In this document: one piece after another, positions 33,551-46,806 of the stretch
Layout: each line of letters opens with the position of its first letter
How positions within the stretch are numbered: the first letter of the stretch is position 1
NCBI RefSeq assembly: GCF_031755915.1
Contig: NC_083380.1
Location: forward strand, 30,476,501 to 30,540,500
DNA: 64,000 nt
Direction of reading: 5' to 3'
Source of the DNA: Ziziphus jujuba
Lineage: Eukaryota; Streptophyta; Magnoliopsida; Rosales; Rhamnaceae
Position numbers and translations under genes: made by a program
Notes under the pieces: generated by a model
What the model was told of the DNA's origin: nothing
The model's input: only the letters and a program-made list of their open reading frames with translations
Databases searched by the model: none

Positions 33551-35627
33551 TGATCATATTGGTGTAGGGAAAAAAAAATAATATATATATATATATATCA
33601 TTCATACAATAGTTGTATGAATGAGTCGTTGCACTATATCATCCATGTAACTGTTGTATATAAGTTTTTTTTCTATGTTGAAATAATTTTTTTTCTGTGA
33701 ATAATGATTTTGAATTTCAATTTTCATGTTCCAATATTAAAATATAAATTTAAGATCTAAATGGGAAGAATTAAAATTAACTAATACATGGAATTTTAAT
33801 TATTTTATTATTATGGAATTTTAATTATTTTATTATTATTCTTTTTCTTTTGCGTAAATACATATATAATTTGTTTGGTTGGACAACAAGGGAATTAATT
33901 ATTACATGCCTTGTAAGGGTGAAACAAGGAATAGATGATAAGGAGAAGGCAAACAAGTCGACCCCATATAAAATTATTCTTAAAAGGGCATGCAATGCAA
34001 TTTCAATTGCAAAATGCAAATGCAAAGGGTAGGTCTACATCTAAATCTCAGTATTCCATGTGATGTGATTGCTCAGTGACATCCAGTTTAACCAAACCAA
34101 CCCCCATTCTCTTTCCCTTGATTTCTGACTTACCCCTTGGGCGGTGGTTCATTGCCTCGGGCTATTCAAAATTAAATAAGCATGAAACAAATTATTTAAA
34201 AACTAAAGAAACTCGATAAAGGAAACAAAAAAGTCAAAAGAACTCAAATCCCACAGAAAGGCAAAGCAAAACCACCATTTTTTCACCATAAAGCAAGACA
34301 CGAGCCTATCATTCTTAGCCTACTAGCTCCTTTCCCCCTTTTTTTGTGTCAAAAAGACGTTGGAATTGCTGAAAAAAGTTCCCTTCTCTCTCTCTCTCTC
34401 TCTTTAATTCTCTCTCTCCCTCCTTTCTCTCTCCAACTCTCAATCATAGAGTAATCGATTGCCAAATCATTTTTCACCTATATATATGTATTGCATATTG
34501 TGTATCTTTGTGTCACTATTGCCTTGGAACTTACTCTTCTAATAAGTAAATGACACCCACCAGTACTCTCTCACTCATTCCCACACCACAATTCATATGC
34601 TTCTAGATTTATTTAAATAGAGTTGGAGGGAAAAAGAAAAAAAAAAAAAAATCCACCTCTTGAATGCAATGCAAATTGGAAGATACTAAAAAAAACAAAA
34701 AAAGGCAGATTAGCCCATTAAGGGATATGTTACATTTATTTTCTAAAGTTTGAGTAATTATATGATTTTCTTACATTTATTTTCTAAAGGTTGATTAATT
34801 ATATTATTTTCTTTTTTGGTATTGATGTTGAATAATTACTTTATTAATAATATTCTAATTTTTACTAAAATTTTAATCATGTATATTGATGGATTTTATG
34901 TAAATTTCACATAAGAATGACAACTATAACCGTAATAATATAGGTGTGATTTCATCAAAAATATAATAATAATATAGGTGTGGATAATTATGATATGGAT
35001 CTTTATGAGCTGAGTTCTAAATGTGGATTTTATAATCTTCGTTTTTTTAATTTATTGTGAGAGACCTTTTTGTGAATAAATTGATGTTCCAATTGTAAAC
35101 CTGAAAGCAGCAGGTGGATCTCATTTTTTTTTACCACCAAAATGTCCTTTTAAAAACCTACTTCTATGACAATAAACATCAATAAATAGGGTTAGGAGCT
35201 TATCAATTTTTATAGAAAAATGGAAAGAAAAAGTACTAAATGTAGAAAATGTAGAAATAGAGTAATAAATGTAGAAAAAGATAAAAATTTTGGTCCTACT
35301 CTTTCCATGGTACAAATTCCTTTGGCTGGTGCTTTTCCACACATTACGTGCCTTCAAGAGTTGGTATTTGGAATTACACAAGAAGTCTCTTATATGATAT
35401 CGACCTATAATGTGGTACCAAATTCTAATTGGATTTGTTTAGCCGCGCTGAGCATATTTTTGGAAATTAAACCTAACAAACTGATAATTAATTTTTGAAT
35501 TCAAATATGATAATTAATATTTGAATTTAAATCTATATTTGAAATCTTAGATAGGATGTGACAATCTTTAACAATTACCATATGATCATCCCTTATTTAT
35601 TAAAGCTAAATAATCCTGACAAGAAAA

Positions 35628-35661
<34 letters not shown>

Positions 35662-36390
35662 TCCTGCTTTGATTATTCAATATGCGTTATTGTTTCATTG
35701 CTATTTATATATTATTCAAAAAATGAAATCTTGAGAGAATTATTAGTACCAATCTTTGTTAAAGTTAGCTTCTTGAGATATTATTTAAAAGATAGCTTTT
35801 TTATTTACTTGAAACATAATATTAAAGTTACCAAATATTCACTAAACTTATTTGTAAAATGATATGACAAATGATGTGGCTCAAAATCTTTATTACTAAC
35901 CCAAAGAGCCTATTACCTATAACCCTTAATGTCTATTTCGAGGAGGCAGGGTGAGAACTTAGAAGAGGCACAATTAAAAAAGACACATTTAATTGTTTTT
36001 CTTTTTAATTTACTTATTTATTTAAAGGTTCACTTTTTCAAATTTAGATTATATAAATATGTCGATTAATAATATTTTAACACATATTATTTAGTAAGCA
36101 AATTTGATGAATATGTTGGTACCTATAGCATTATTGTACTTGAAAAATTGTCTCATTCCCTACTAATTGAAAATTCTCAAGTTTTGGCAAACTTGTTAGC
36201 ATGAGTTTTGAAATATTGCTTTTAGTTTTTTAGGTTTGAAACAGTTTGTAAAAGCATTTAAATAGTTTTCTGGGTGAGCTTCAAGCCTTCATTAATTACC
36301 AAAACTAGTAAAGTGTCTCAAAAAGCTTTTCTAAAGAAGTTAAAGCTTTGAAGATGCATAAGCAGAAGGTATCCTAATCCATATAGCACT
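33551..36390. other. Gene-poor AT-rich DNA
   Basis: Holds a (TA)n at 33582-33598, a 25-bp tandem duplication at 33791-33840, a (CT)n tract at 34386-34404, and (TA)n at 35638-35658. The 92-codon frame at 35220-35498 has no recognisable domain and I do not call it a gene. No RNA gene is seen. Confidence 0.5.
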
Positions 36391-36399
36391 TTCTCATAT

Positions 36400-36910
36400 T
36401 AGTACAAGTTGAATTATCACTTCTTCCAAAAACTTAAACTATTAAGAGATGGGTTATCATTTTTTTTTTTTAACTTTTTTTTTCTAACACTCCCCTTTGG
36501 ATCCTTACATGTATCTTTTGTTTTTAGATGGAGTTCTTGAGTTTTGAACTTAGGATTTCAAGGATTTTTGGCTCTATTTAGAATTTGAAGGATTATTTGG
36601 TCTATTACCAAGTTGAATTACCACTTCTTCTAAAAGCTTAAACTAATAAGAGGTAAATTATAATTTTTATTTAGTTTTTAAAAAAAAAGTGATAATTCAA
36701 CTTGATATCAAACAAAGATCCTAGAGGTCTTAGGTTCAAACTCACTAACTCCAGTAGAAAAGTAAACACATGTATAAAGATCTAAATGAGTCCAAAAGAG
36801 GATGAGTCTATATGTAAAATGGAGTATTCAAGAGAAAAAAAAATATAAATGAAATAATGATCTACCTCTTAATAGCTTTAACTTTTGGAATCAATGATAA
36901 TTTATTTATA
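36400..36910. repeat. Inverted-repeat element, about 500 bp, unclassified
   Basis: Left block CCAAAAACTTAAACTATTAA with AGAGATGGGTTATCAT (36427-36462) is inverted relative to the block near 36850-36900 (CTCTTAATAGCTTTAACTTT, then TTGGAATCAATGATAA). A direct extra copy, CTTCTTCTAAAAGCTTAAAC, lies near 36622. CAACTTGATATCAAACAAAG at 36698 resembles a degenerate tRNA-iMet primer site. It may be a decayed TRIM/LARD or foldback element. Confidence 0.4.
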
Positions 36911-37555
36911 TATATATAAAATGAAAATTAGAATTCTTACATATCAATATCGTATACCTATATATGGTCCTGGTCCTATCAAGATATTCTGACTTCATAA
37001 AGTTAGGATATACTACAATCAGTTAAGGTAAACAAATAATTTGCATTTCATCCTGATTTATTTGCACTATGTATTAATTTTATAAAGTCTGGATATCTTG
37101 TTAGTATAATTATCATATATACAAAAAAGCTATTTTGAAAAAGTCATTCACCACTTGATAAGGGACACCATGCACAACTTTCAGATCATACAAATCATGC
37201 AGATTTAATGATTATTAATGGTTGTCGTCCACAATGTGGTGCCTAACTTTACTCATAATAACAATCCCAATGATATAATGCAATAATAATCTTCTATTAG
37301 GTGACATAACCCTATATATACTGGGTTGCAGTGCATGGATAAGTGTGTTGTTGCCCATTTTATAGCGGGATACATAGTCTAGTAGAATAAAATCCTATAT
37401 ATGTTACTAGTTGATATATATATATATATATATATATTATTATTAGGAAATTTAATGTATATAAATTTCATAATCATAATACATACTCAATCTTCAAATG
37501 GTACTTTTATATATTTTTTTCTCTTATCTGCAACCACCATACAATTATACAGTTG
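36911..37555. other. AT-rich spacer
   Basis: Contains (TA)n at 37414-37437. No coding or structural RNA signal is recognised. Confidence 0.5.
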
Positions 37556-37620
37556 TTGCTCCCAGATAGCCTAATGGCTATTCCCCATTGAATATTAATC
37601 ATGAATTCAAATCTCCACCT
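37556..37620 (+). mobile_element. Possible tRNA-derived SINE head
   Basis: TAGCCTAATGG (about 37566-37576) fits a Pol III A box, and GAATTCAAATC (about 37603-37613) resembles a degraded B box at the right spacing. The sequence then runs into a C-rich tract. No target duplication or tail was confirmed, so this is a weak call. Confidence 0.35.
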
Positions 37621-37643
37621 CCACCCCCCCCCCCCCCCCAAAC

Positions 37644-37677
<34 letters not shown>

Positions 37678-37697
37678 CACACACACACACACACACA
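37620..37697. repeat. Poly(C) tracts followed by (AC)n
   Basis: C-runs of about 17 and 35 bases separated by AAACA, then a perfect (AC) run to 37697. The frame reading across it is an artefact. Confidence 0.95.
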
Positions 37698-39731
37698 TAC
37701 GCATCTTCATAAGCAAATAAATAAATAATTAAACATACAAGTGTGATTTTATAGGGTACATATGTTATGCATAACAACAACACTCAAATATTTATTACCA
37801 AAAAAGAATCAAATATTTAGATTGTACATCATTTTTTTTTTTTGGGTTATATATATTACAATTTATATACCATACAAACACTATATTAACAAGTTTCTTA
37901 ACTCTAATTATACCGTATGGATTTGATAATTATAGATATATATTAATTAATATATCCATGTAAATATATTTTTGTAATATTTTTATGCATTCACATAATT
38001 AAAATCATGAATACCAACTAAGTTCCAGTCTTCATTGTGACCAGAAAACAAAAAAAACAAAAAAAAAAAAAAACCAAAAAAAAGGGGGGAAAATAAAGTT
38101 CCAGTCTTCATCTATCAAGGCAGCGTTAAATAGTGTTCAAACAAGTCCTACTATCCATTAATATGTAACTCCTCTTCGTTTTGCTAAATATATAAATGTA
38201 AATATATAGCAGCACGATTAATAATAAGGAAGGCAAAACTTCTTTTTGCCTACCTACCGCGTACCTGAGTAAAAGCTTGGATTATTCACCAAAAAAAAAA
38301 AAAAAAGAAGTAAAATTTGGATTTCATAAAAGTCTTTTATTAATTGGATAAATTCTTCACTTCTAGTTATTCAAGCTAGCTAAAGAATTATGAACATCTC
38401 TAATGGTTATATGAATTGTTAAAATTCTTTTATCATATAAAAAATATTAACAATCATTTAAACAAATATTCTGCAATAAAACTATGCAAGGACATTATTA
38501 AACTGATGTGACAAAAAAAAATTAAATAGACACTATAAGAGCATTAGTTTCCCAAGTTCTATTGTTACTCATCAAATATTTTAAAACAATCGTTGTCAAG
38601 AAAAAATATTAAAAAAATAAATAGACACATTATTAATTAATTGGAATTTAGATTGCGTCATTAAAATTTGATTTTTGAAGTAATTATTTGTCAAGTAAAC
38701 ATTCATACTATATAAATAGCAAATTCTTTCCACTTATATATCACATAAATAACAATCCACATTTTTATTATTTGTTAACGATTTGATAATTATTTTATTT
38801 AATTATTAAGTATAGAAAGCAGAAGAAGATGATTTGCCGAGGAAAATGGTGCTGTATTTATGCATATAAATATAGGGCTACCTAAATATAATGATTAACA
38901 CGATTAATTATTTAAAAAAGACTATTAATATTCGCTGGAAGAAAAATGGAAAAGACCAGGTGGGAAGAGCATAAAGCAAAGAATTGGAATAAAGAATAAT
39001 TAACAGTGAAACTGGATGGCATTTACATTGATATGACACTCACCCACATGAAAGAAATCCAAATCTATATCTTTTAATTTCTTTTCTCATATCTTTAATG
39101 ATTTTGATGCCGTGCCTGAAATGATTTTATTTATAAAATTTAAATTATAGGTGGCATCAATTTGGCGTGTAAGGCCTTTGTGATGCCTTCTTTTATTTTG
39201 AAAGAAAAAAATCCATGAATATTCTGTACAACATAATTAATCACCTATATATATCAGAAAAAAGAATGTTAATCCATACAAAAATTCTTTTCTTGTTTTA
39301 GTTTTATAGTTCAAAGACATTAATCCTATCTGAGCAGAAAAAAAATTATCCTATTCTTGGGGATATTTTTCCTTGTAGTTTTGTCAATGTTTTAATTTAG
39401 TATTAAATATTAGACATTTTTAGCCTTTTAATTTTTTATAAGATAACATATATATTCCATTAATATTTCATCAGATGTCCTAATAGATTTTTTATCAGGA
39501 TCTCCTTTATCAGTTTTTGAATTCTTTAAGGACTTAGGTTTAAACATGTTTTAATGTTGTAAATGAGGTGGGTGTTATACTAAAATGCTAGAATAATAAA
39601 GTGAACCTTGTTTAAGCTCATTTAAAAGCCAAAAATAATTTTACATCTCAACCCTCAAAACAATTCAAGGACTGAAAAATAAGATTATGATGAAAAAATA
39701 TCAAAATATCCTAATAGGAGAATTTTCATAA

Positions 39732-39769
<38 letters not shown>

Positions 39770-40130
39770 AATTATATATATATATATACAATCAGACTCA
39801 CATCAGGACGAACTAAGGATGTTAATATTAAGTTTTCTTTTATTAGCACTTGGATTACATCAAGGATTATGATTTAAAATTCAAAAAGTAGTCAAATATG
39901 GGTTTGCTGACTTACTAAATCCTATTTTTAGAAAGTGAACCCGCTGACATACTAAATCATATTTATGGAAAGTAAACTGTATTGTAATTCGGTGATTAAT
40001 ATATGTAATTTTAAATCACAATCCTTGATTGGATCCAATGACTAAAAAACGATGTTCTAATATTAGCCCTGATATCAAAGACTTGATTTGAACATGAATA
40101 TATATAGTTAGTCTCCTCAGCCTTTAAATT
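37698..40130. other. Gene-poor AT-rich DNA
   Basis: Includes a long compound (TA)n tract at 39735-39788 and a duplicated phrase AAAGTTCCAGTCTTCAT near 38020 and 38095. No gene is recognised. Confidence 0.5.
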
Positions 40131-40133
40131 GCT

Positions 40134-40635
40134 AAAGGCCCGTTCGATAACATTTTTAAAAACAATTTTTATGAATCAATTTTGTAAAATGAAATTAATA
40201 ATTGAATTTTGTATTTTTAGAATTGAAAAACATGTTTGGTAATGTATTCAAAATATTTTATGAGAATGATAATGATAAAATTATATTTGGTAAATGTAAA
40301 TATCATATATATTCATATGGTGAAGTGAATATTTGTTTTTGAAAATGGTAATCATTATCCATATTTGTATATGGTATACGTTAAATATATAAATATTTTT
40401 ATATTTAAAATAATAAATATTATTAATATCCTTTTATATATTTGTTTTCAAAATTTTTCAAATTCATGGAAAATGTCTTTTGATGTTTTCTAAATTTACT
40501 CCTTTTCTTTTATAGAATGTTTTCCATCTTTTTCAAATATTAACTTTCAAATAAAGTTATCAAATGCATTTTTGGTCATTTTTCAATTAGTAAAAGAGAA
40601 AACCTGTTTGTAAAACAATACAGAACAGGCTCTTA
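40134..40635. mobile_element. hAT-like MITE candidate
   Basis: Left end AAGGCCCGTTCGATAAC and the complement of the right end AAGAGCCTGTTCTGTATTG are imperfect inverted repeats, and both continue into (A/T)AAAACA. The about 500-bp interior is AT-rich and non-coding. The 8-bp target duplication expected for hAT was not found. Confidence 0.45.
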
Positions 40636-42915
40636 AGGATTATGAATTTAAAATATATTTGAAACTTATATGAATCTATCAAACTATTAAAATTTTATTT
40701 AACAAACAAAAAGTAAACTATATAGAATCCAATAAACCATAAATAAAATTTTAAATCTCAAACTTATAAGTGATCCAAGACCTTCAAAAAAAAGTTATAA
40801 TTTTATACCATTAGCTGAACTAATAGGAGTATAATTATATATATACAATCAAGCTCATATCAGACTAACATGAAGATTTTACAATCAAAATTTCTTTATA
40901 AATTATTTGACCAATTTCAAAGTTGAAATTTAAAAAATTTATTTATAGTTCACCAAGTTCTAATAAAATTTACTTTTCCCAAATTAAGTTATTTATTGAA
41001 TTTTTAAATTTTAATCTTTAAAATGATCCAAAATTTTATAATAGAAAATCTGATAATAAAACCATTAGGTAGACAACCTGGCTCTACATACATACATATA
41101 TATATATATATATAATAAGACACCCCATATTTGTTTAAGGTTTTAGAAATAATGGTATTTCAACATAGGTTTTTATGTCATTTTTTTTAACCAGAAAAAT
41201 AAAACTTGGTAGTATATTAAAAACTTAACAACTTCTACTGAAAAAATATATATATATATATATATATATTAGGCCTTGTTACATTCTACCAAAAATGTAT
41301 GTAATAACACATTTTAGCGCAAAAAACGGTTGGGATTGGACTTAAAGCGAATGAGAATGTCATGATAATATAAATATAATAATGAACTTTCATGTCCTAA
41401 CATTTTAGAAAAAATATTAATTTAACGTAATTCAATATCAAAAGGTTGATTCCATTGGTATATGTTTCTTATATCTTTATTTATAAGGTTATGGATCTGA
41501 AACACATCATGTTCTTTTTTTTCTTTTTTTTTAAATTAGAAATTGTTTTAATGATGAAAAAAAAAATCTTAATTCAATGATAACCAGATTTTCTATATAT
41601 AAACATATAGTTTGGCCTTTTAATAAAATTGATCTGATTATTTATTTATATGCTACATATATCTGTAAAAATTGTAAGTCAAACAAAATATATAAGAATA
41701 TAAAAGGAATTTTATTATACATCTTTGATAAGTTTTCCTAGTTACTTTTACCATTTGCAAATATAAGGACAAACTAATTGATCTTGCTTTGATTATCAAT
41801 TTCTTTTTTACTTTAAGCTAATTATTAGGTTGATTTGTCCAATCAAACCCACAATATTGAATATTGTTGGGTTTTTGACTGACAATTTATCCAGCTTGAC
41901 TACTGAACTATTGAATGGAATTTGGAACAGATTTCAAAGACTTTTTTACTGCAAAATATGGATAAATCATTACATGTCCTCACAGCTGGACGTATATTTT
42001 ATATACATATATATAATATTAGTATACTTCTTCCTTTTTTTTTCTTCCCTTTTTTTGTTGTTGTTGTTTTCCTCTCTTAAGGAAATCGGTATACTTATTT
42101 GGAGGTAATAATAATAACAATAAAGGAACTTATAGTCATTCAATCCATGGAAAGGTCACCGTTTTACCATAAATATGAGGCATTAAATAAGGAGTGAGTT
42201 GGAAACAGGGCAAACTGGTTAAAGTCAGAAAGTGGACAAGAAAGGATCGATGGAACGTCTTGAACAAAATTATACATAGAGCTGTTTTGGGGGATTTTAG
42301 AATCAAGAATCAAGTTTACAATTATGTTTTGATGAATATTTAATTTAAACAGATTTTCAATGGAATGAAACACAGTAAAATGCTAGTGAGACTGATAATA
42401 ATCTATGATTGATTATTGTGTTTCAGACTGAGGACCATTTGGGAATGATTTTTGAAAAAATAACCTAATTGATGTTGCTTTAATAAGTCTCCACTATTAA
42501 TTAATTTTGTTCCAACCTCAACCATACACGATTAATAATTCACAATAATAAAATTTTGACACCAAATGGCATATATGTTTAGTGATGCTTTTTAGTTTGT
42601 ATCTAAAAAAATTATGACCAATTTTCTAAATATTTTGTAATTTGGAGGGTTAATTAATCTACTACACCCACCATGGAGCAAATTTTCAGTGCTCCGGAAG
42701 CACTATTTCATTCTTTCTTATAAAAATGGGATCTACATGAGGTCCGGATCCACTTGTTTGCAAGAGGAGAGAACTGGAAATTTTTTCCACCACCATGCAC
42801 AATTAATAGAGCTCCAAAATTCAAAATTCATATCAATACGTCCTAAAAAGTATTCTCACAAAAAAGAAAAAACAAAATAAAACAAAACAATTTTAAAAAG
42901 TGTTTATTAAATCAG

Positions 42916-42917
<2 letters not shown>

Positions 42918-42984
<67 letters not shown>
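42918..42984. repeat. (TC)n microsatellite, about 67 bp
   Basis: An uninterrupted CT dinucleotide run. Confidence 0.97.
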
Positions 42985-42989
<5 letters not shown>

Positions 42990-44810
42990 GTTACTTTCAC
43001 ACATATCCATAATTCCAAACATGTCTTATCATCACTTTGTGGTTTTCATATATTATAGGGGGCCAAAAGAAAAGAAAAATCATTAAAGCTAGCTACACTG
43101 TTTCAGTGATTTAGTCGACCTTAACTGCTCCCCGACATAAAGGATATTTTTGCATAATACTTCTACCCTTTTTTTTTTTTTTTTTTCCTACTAGATTTAC
43201 AGATATATATAAGATAATTCAATCAACATTTGTGTAACATAGTACAAAATTAATATATATTAGATAAGAGAGAAACATAACCTTATCTAGAAGTAAAGTG
43301 TTGGAAGAATTTAACACCTATTAATACTAAATTAACTAGCTGGTTGAGGCTGCCCATTTCGTTTTAGAGAATTTTGACAATTCATATACATTAATTAATC
43401 AAGCAGTAATTAATCTAATATATAAATTAAATAATACTATAAGTACAATCTAATCTACCAATATATTTATAAAAAATATATATACTATTATTTAATTAGT
43501 TAATATATTAGTATAACTTAAAAATAGATAAACGAATTTTTAAAATGATAAATGTTATTAAATATAAACTAATAAAGTAATAATACATACTTTTCTAGAT
43601 ATGTTAATAGACTAGGTGATAATTGTAGTATTATTCATATACTCTTGATTAAATTGAATACCTACTTTAGTAATGATCTCATATGTATGCTTGAAAATGG
43701 AAGTAAATTTTCAAATTAACTTCAATATGTACATAGGACTTTAAGACCATTTTAGTTCCTAATGCACAAGTGAAATCCCAAGTTAACAAGCTAGGCATCT
43801 AACTATTTGCATTATTTATTTATTTATTTTTTCAATATCTACATTTTACCCTCTTTTTTTTTTTTTCCCACGATATGAAACTTCCCTTAACCAATAATGA
43901 CAAAATATAACTAGCTGAATAATTATGACCAAGGAAAAAACTTTTATAACCAGAAATTGTAACCCATTTACCTTAGGGAAATAAGCCTATGCAAGGACTT
44001 AGAACCCAGTAATAAGATGGGTTCTTTTGGACTTGTCTCAGTCTGGATATAAACAAAGTAGCTTAATTGTTTGTGGGGCTTAGGCCTATATGCATGGAAG
44101 CCTGTACAATGAAATTGATTTCATCCCAGCAGGACACTCCCGTGCTAGAAATTTTTTTTTTTTTTTTCATTTTTTGACAATGATATGAGTTAAAATCACC
44201 CAATCACCCATTCCTAATATCAAAAATTGATTTCCATGAAGCTCAATATCGAATTGGCAAAGCCAAAAAAAAAAAAAAAAAAAAAGGTTGGAGAAGCTAT
44301 CAGCTAATGGGATACTATAAGATATTGATATAGGGCCTTGTAACTTGTCAGACATGTTGATATAAATATACATATACGTACATATATAAAAAAAACTACC
44401 GTTGAACTCGAGAAGAAGTTCAAATATCCAGATCTGGTGAATGCATTAAAGAACATATAAATGTATAGTTAATAAAAATTGGGAAACTAGCTAGCTTCAA
44501 GGTAAGATTGAGCTTGGCGAAGATTCTTGGTGTTATATATTTAATTTAATTAAATGAAACTATGATTTGGGTCTAGCGTTTTTGTAATTTCATTAAGGTT
44601 GTACTAGTCAATGAGTAGGGAAGGTCATGTGGGGATGTCAATATTAAAAACACCCAAATGCTTGACAAAGTTGGATGATTAGAAGGGAATATTTAGGAGG
44701 ACGAAAAGGAATAAGAAACTTACAAAGGTATGTGGATATAGGTTTTTTTTTTTTTTTTTTTTTTTTTTTGGGCCTATGACAACCATATGAAAGCAAACAA
44801 ACAACCCTTT

Positions 44811-44814
<4 letters not shown>

Positions 44815-44856
<42 letters not shown>

Positions 44857-44880
44857 CTCTCTCTCTCTCTCCCTCTCTCT
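44815..44880. repeat. (CT)n microsatellite, interrupted
   Basis: CT repeats with GTGT and CCC interruptions, about 45 bases after a 28-base poly(T). Confidence 0.95.
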
Positions 44881-45085
44881 CCCCCCCAGACACACAATTC
44901 TCTGGTCAATGGGTCCACCTAATTAATCAATATTTTTTGACTATTACACCCACCCCCAATTTTCATTCATTTGCCTAGCTACAATTACCTATAGTACCAT
45001 GGAATGTTGATGATTGAGAAGTTGAAAGTGGACATGTGTCACAATGAAGGCCTAACAATATAAAGATAGGGTTTATTCTCCAAAT

Positions 45086-45087
<2 letters not shown>

Positions 45088-45125
<38 letters not shown>

Positions 45126-45150
45126 CGTGTGTGTGTGTGTGTGTGCGTGT
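45088..45150. repeat. Compound (TA)n(TG)n microsatellite
   Basis: AT repeats pass directly into GT repeats with GTGCGT interruptions. Confidence 0.95.
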
Positions 45151-46197
45151 ATTAAGATTGGTAAAAATCATTGCAATCAAAAAGGAAATTATTGAGAAAA
45201 TTTTGTGGATGTATACCCTTAACCTTAGAAACTTTTGTCTGTGGATCCTCAAATGATTATGTATCCTCATATATAAACAAGACAGTTTTTGATGTCTTAT
45301 AAATCAGCATGAGCTTTTCATATATAAACATATCTATATAATTCTCATATTTAGTAGATTTCATTGGACAGTGTATATAATACCTGTTATCGGTAATAGA
45401 TCCAGTTCCCTGTCTTACGAAGTTCAGTGGATTACTTTTGTATTTATAGATAACCATTTAATTTTAGTTTCCTTATCCTCCTTGTATATATTTCATATAA
45501 TTAATTATTTTTTCGTAGTCAATAATGGTGAAATTGAAATTATCTCTATGTCCTCAATAACAAACAATAAATTTCATAGTGTCATAATTCCTACCTCAAC
45601 TGATCATATATTAATGCTATTATATAATATATATATATATATATATATAATATACCGTTTTCCTCTTAAGAATTATTTTTTAAGGAAAAAAAAATCCAAG
45701 ACTAGTTCAAACCCTCATAAAAATAGAAAGGGTTTTTGGACAAGAGAGGGGAAGGCATATTCTATAAATACAAATAAAAAAATAAATGTTATTCTTTCAA
45801 ATTTCAACTACAAATAGTGTTTAATTGCAAAAGGAATTAGAATTATGAGTAACTCGCTTAGATCGCATGGGAAAATATATATATATATATATATATATAT
45901 AACACGTTTGGGTTTATGTATCACTGTCTAAAACATTATTATAGCAAAAAAAGAAAGAGAGAGAGAGAAGAAAGTGGGGGAAAAAAATAAAAGAATAGAA
46001 AATTAATTATTCTATCTCTTTCATGCAAAATTTAAAAAATAAAAATAAAAAATAAAATTTTTTTTAACCCGTCGTCTCCGGGGAAGGGAATAGAAATTGC
46101 GAAACCTCAGCAGTTTTTGCGTGTGTCTTGACTAATATAAGAAAAGGATAGGCAGTGAGAGAGAGAGACAGAGAGCTCTGTTGGAGTGTCATTTTCT

Positions 46198-46205
46198 TAT
46201 ATATA
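46198..46205 (+). promoter_or_regulatory. Putative TATA box of the KANADI gene
   Basis: TATATATA lies 602 bases before the start codon and 50 bases before a (CT)n tract. Pyrimidine-rich initiators and CT-rich leaders are common in plant promoters. The transcription start itself is not visible in the sequence. Confidence 0.45.
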
Positions 46206-46242
46206 CTCTCGAGGCATCAGGAAAACCCATAAACCACCCCCC

Positions 46243-46245
<3 letters not shown>

Positions 46246-46292
<47 letters not shown>
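46246..46292. repeat. (CT)n tract in the KANADI leader
   Basis: About 46 bases of perfect CT repeat between the TATA-like box and the start codon. Length variation here could change leader length. Confidence 0.9.
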
Positions 46293-46296
<4 letters not shown>

Positions 46297-46425
46297 TTTT
46301 CCAATCCTTTCCATTTTTAATCTCTATTATTATTAATTATTAATATTTATTTCCATTATTATTTGTTTTTATTTATCCATCACCAAACTCTCAATTCCTC
46401 AAATCTCTTTCTATTTTTCCGGAGG

Positions 46426-46719
46426 ATGTTTGTTTCTTGAGGAAAAAAAAGTCTTCTTTTTTTGTTTTTCTTTTTTTTTTTTTCTCTCTTCAACACCACA
46501 CTTTCTCTCTCTCTTTTCTTTTGTTAATTCTGATGAGCTTTTCAGTTTCTTTCTTCTGTAGCATACTATAAAGATCTATACTAGAAACCCCAACTCAATC
46601 TCAGTCCAATAATACATGATATCTATATATATATAGGAAAAAGAAAAAGACACCCACCAATAATGAAAGAATCACAGCAGAAATCTGTTCTCTTTGTTTT
46701 CAGAATTCTGTTTGGTTGA
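46426..46719 (+). promoter_or_regulatory. Upstream ORF cluster in the KANADI leader
   Basis: Four short ORFs precede the main ATG: 46426-46440 (ATG TTT GTT TCT TGA), 46533-46571, 46616-46636 and 46663-46719. They would lie in the mRNA if transcription starts near 46230 and the leader is unspliced, and could lower translation. Their peptides are not recognised. Confidence 0.4.
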
Positions 46720-46806
46720 AGTGGGTTTTTTCCACTTTGTTTTCTTTCTAACCCAAAAAGAAACATTAAGACAGAGCGTTTTTTTTTTCCATTTCTTTGG
46801 AATAAA

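Larger units (their letters stand above)
40636..46190. other. Upstream intergenic region of the KANADI gene
   Basis: AT-rich with many microsatellites: (TA)n at 41097-41113, 41246-41269, 45088-45107, 45628-45649 and 45876-45901; (CT)n at 42918-42984; a poly(T) at 44742-44769 followed by (CT)n at 44815-44880; and (GT)n at 45108-45150. The region may carry distal control elements of the gene at 46807. Short frames here are low-complexity artefacts. Confidence 0.5.

Noticed and set aside
35220..35498. 92-codon frame as a small gene
   Set aside because: No domain, no splice context and no conserved partner in the window; kept only as unexplained.
44679..44978. Arg/Glu- or Ser/Leu-rich ORFs
   Set aside because: They are translations of the (CT)n microsatellite on each strand.
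30000..46000. CRISPR-like or regularly spaced repeats
   Set aside because: Only microsatellites and two-copy tandem duplications were found; nothing has repeat-spacer architecture, and the DNA is plant nuclear.
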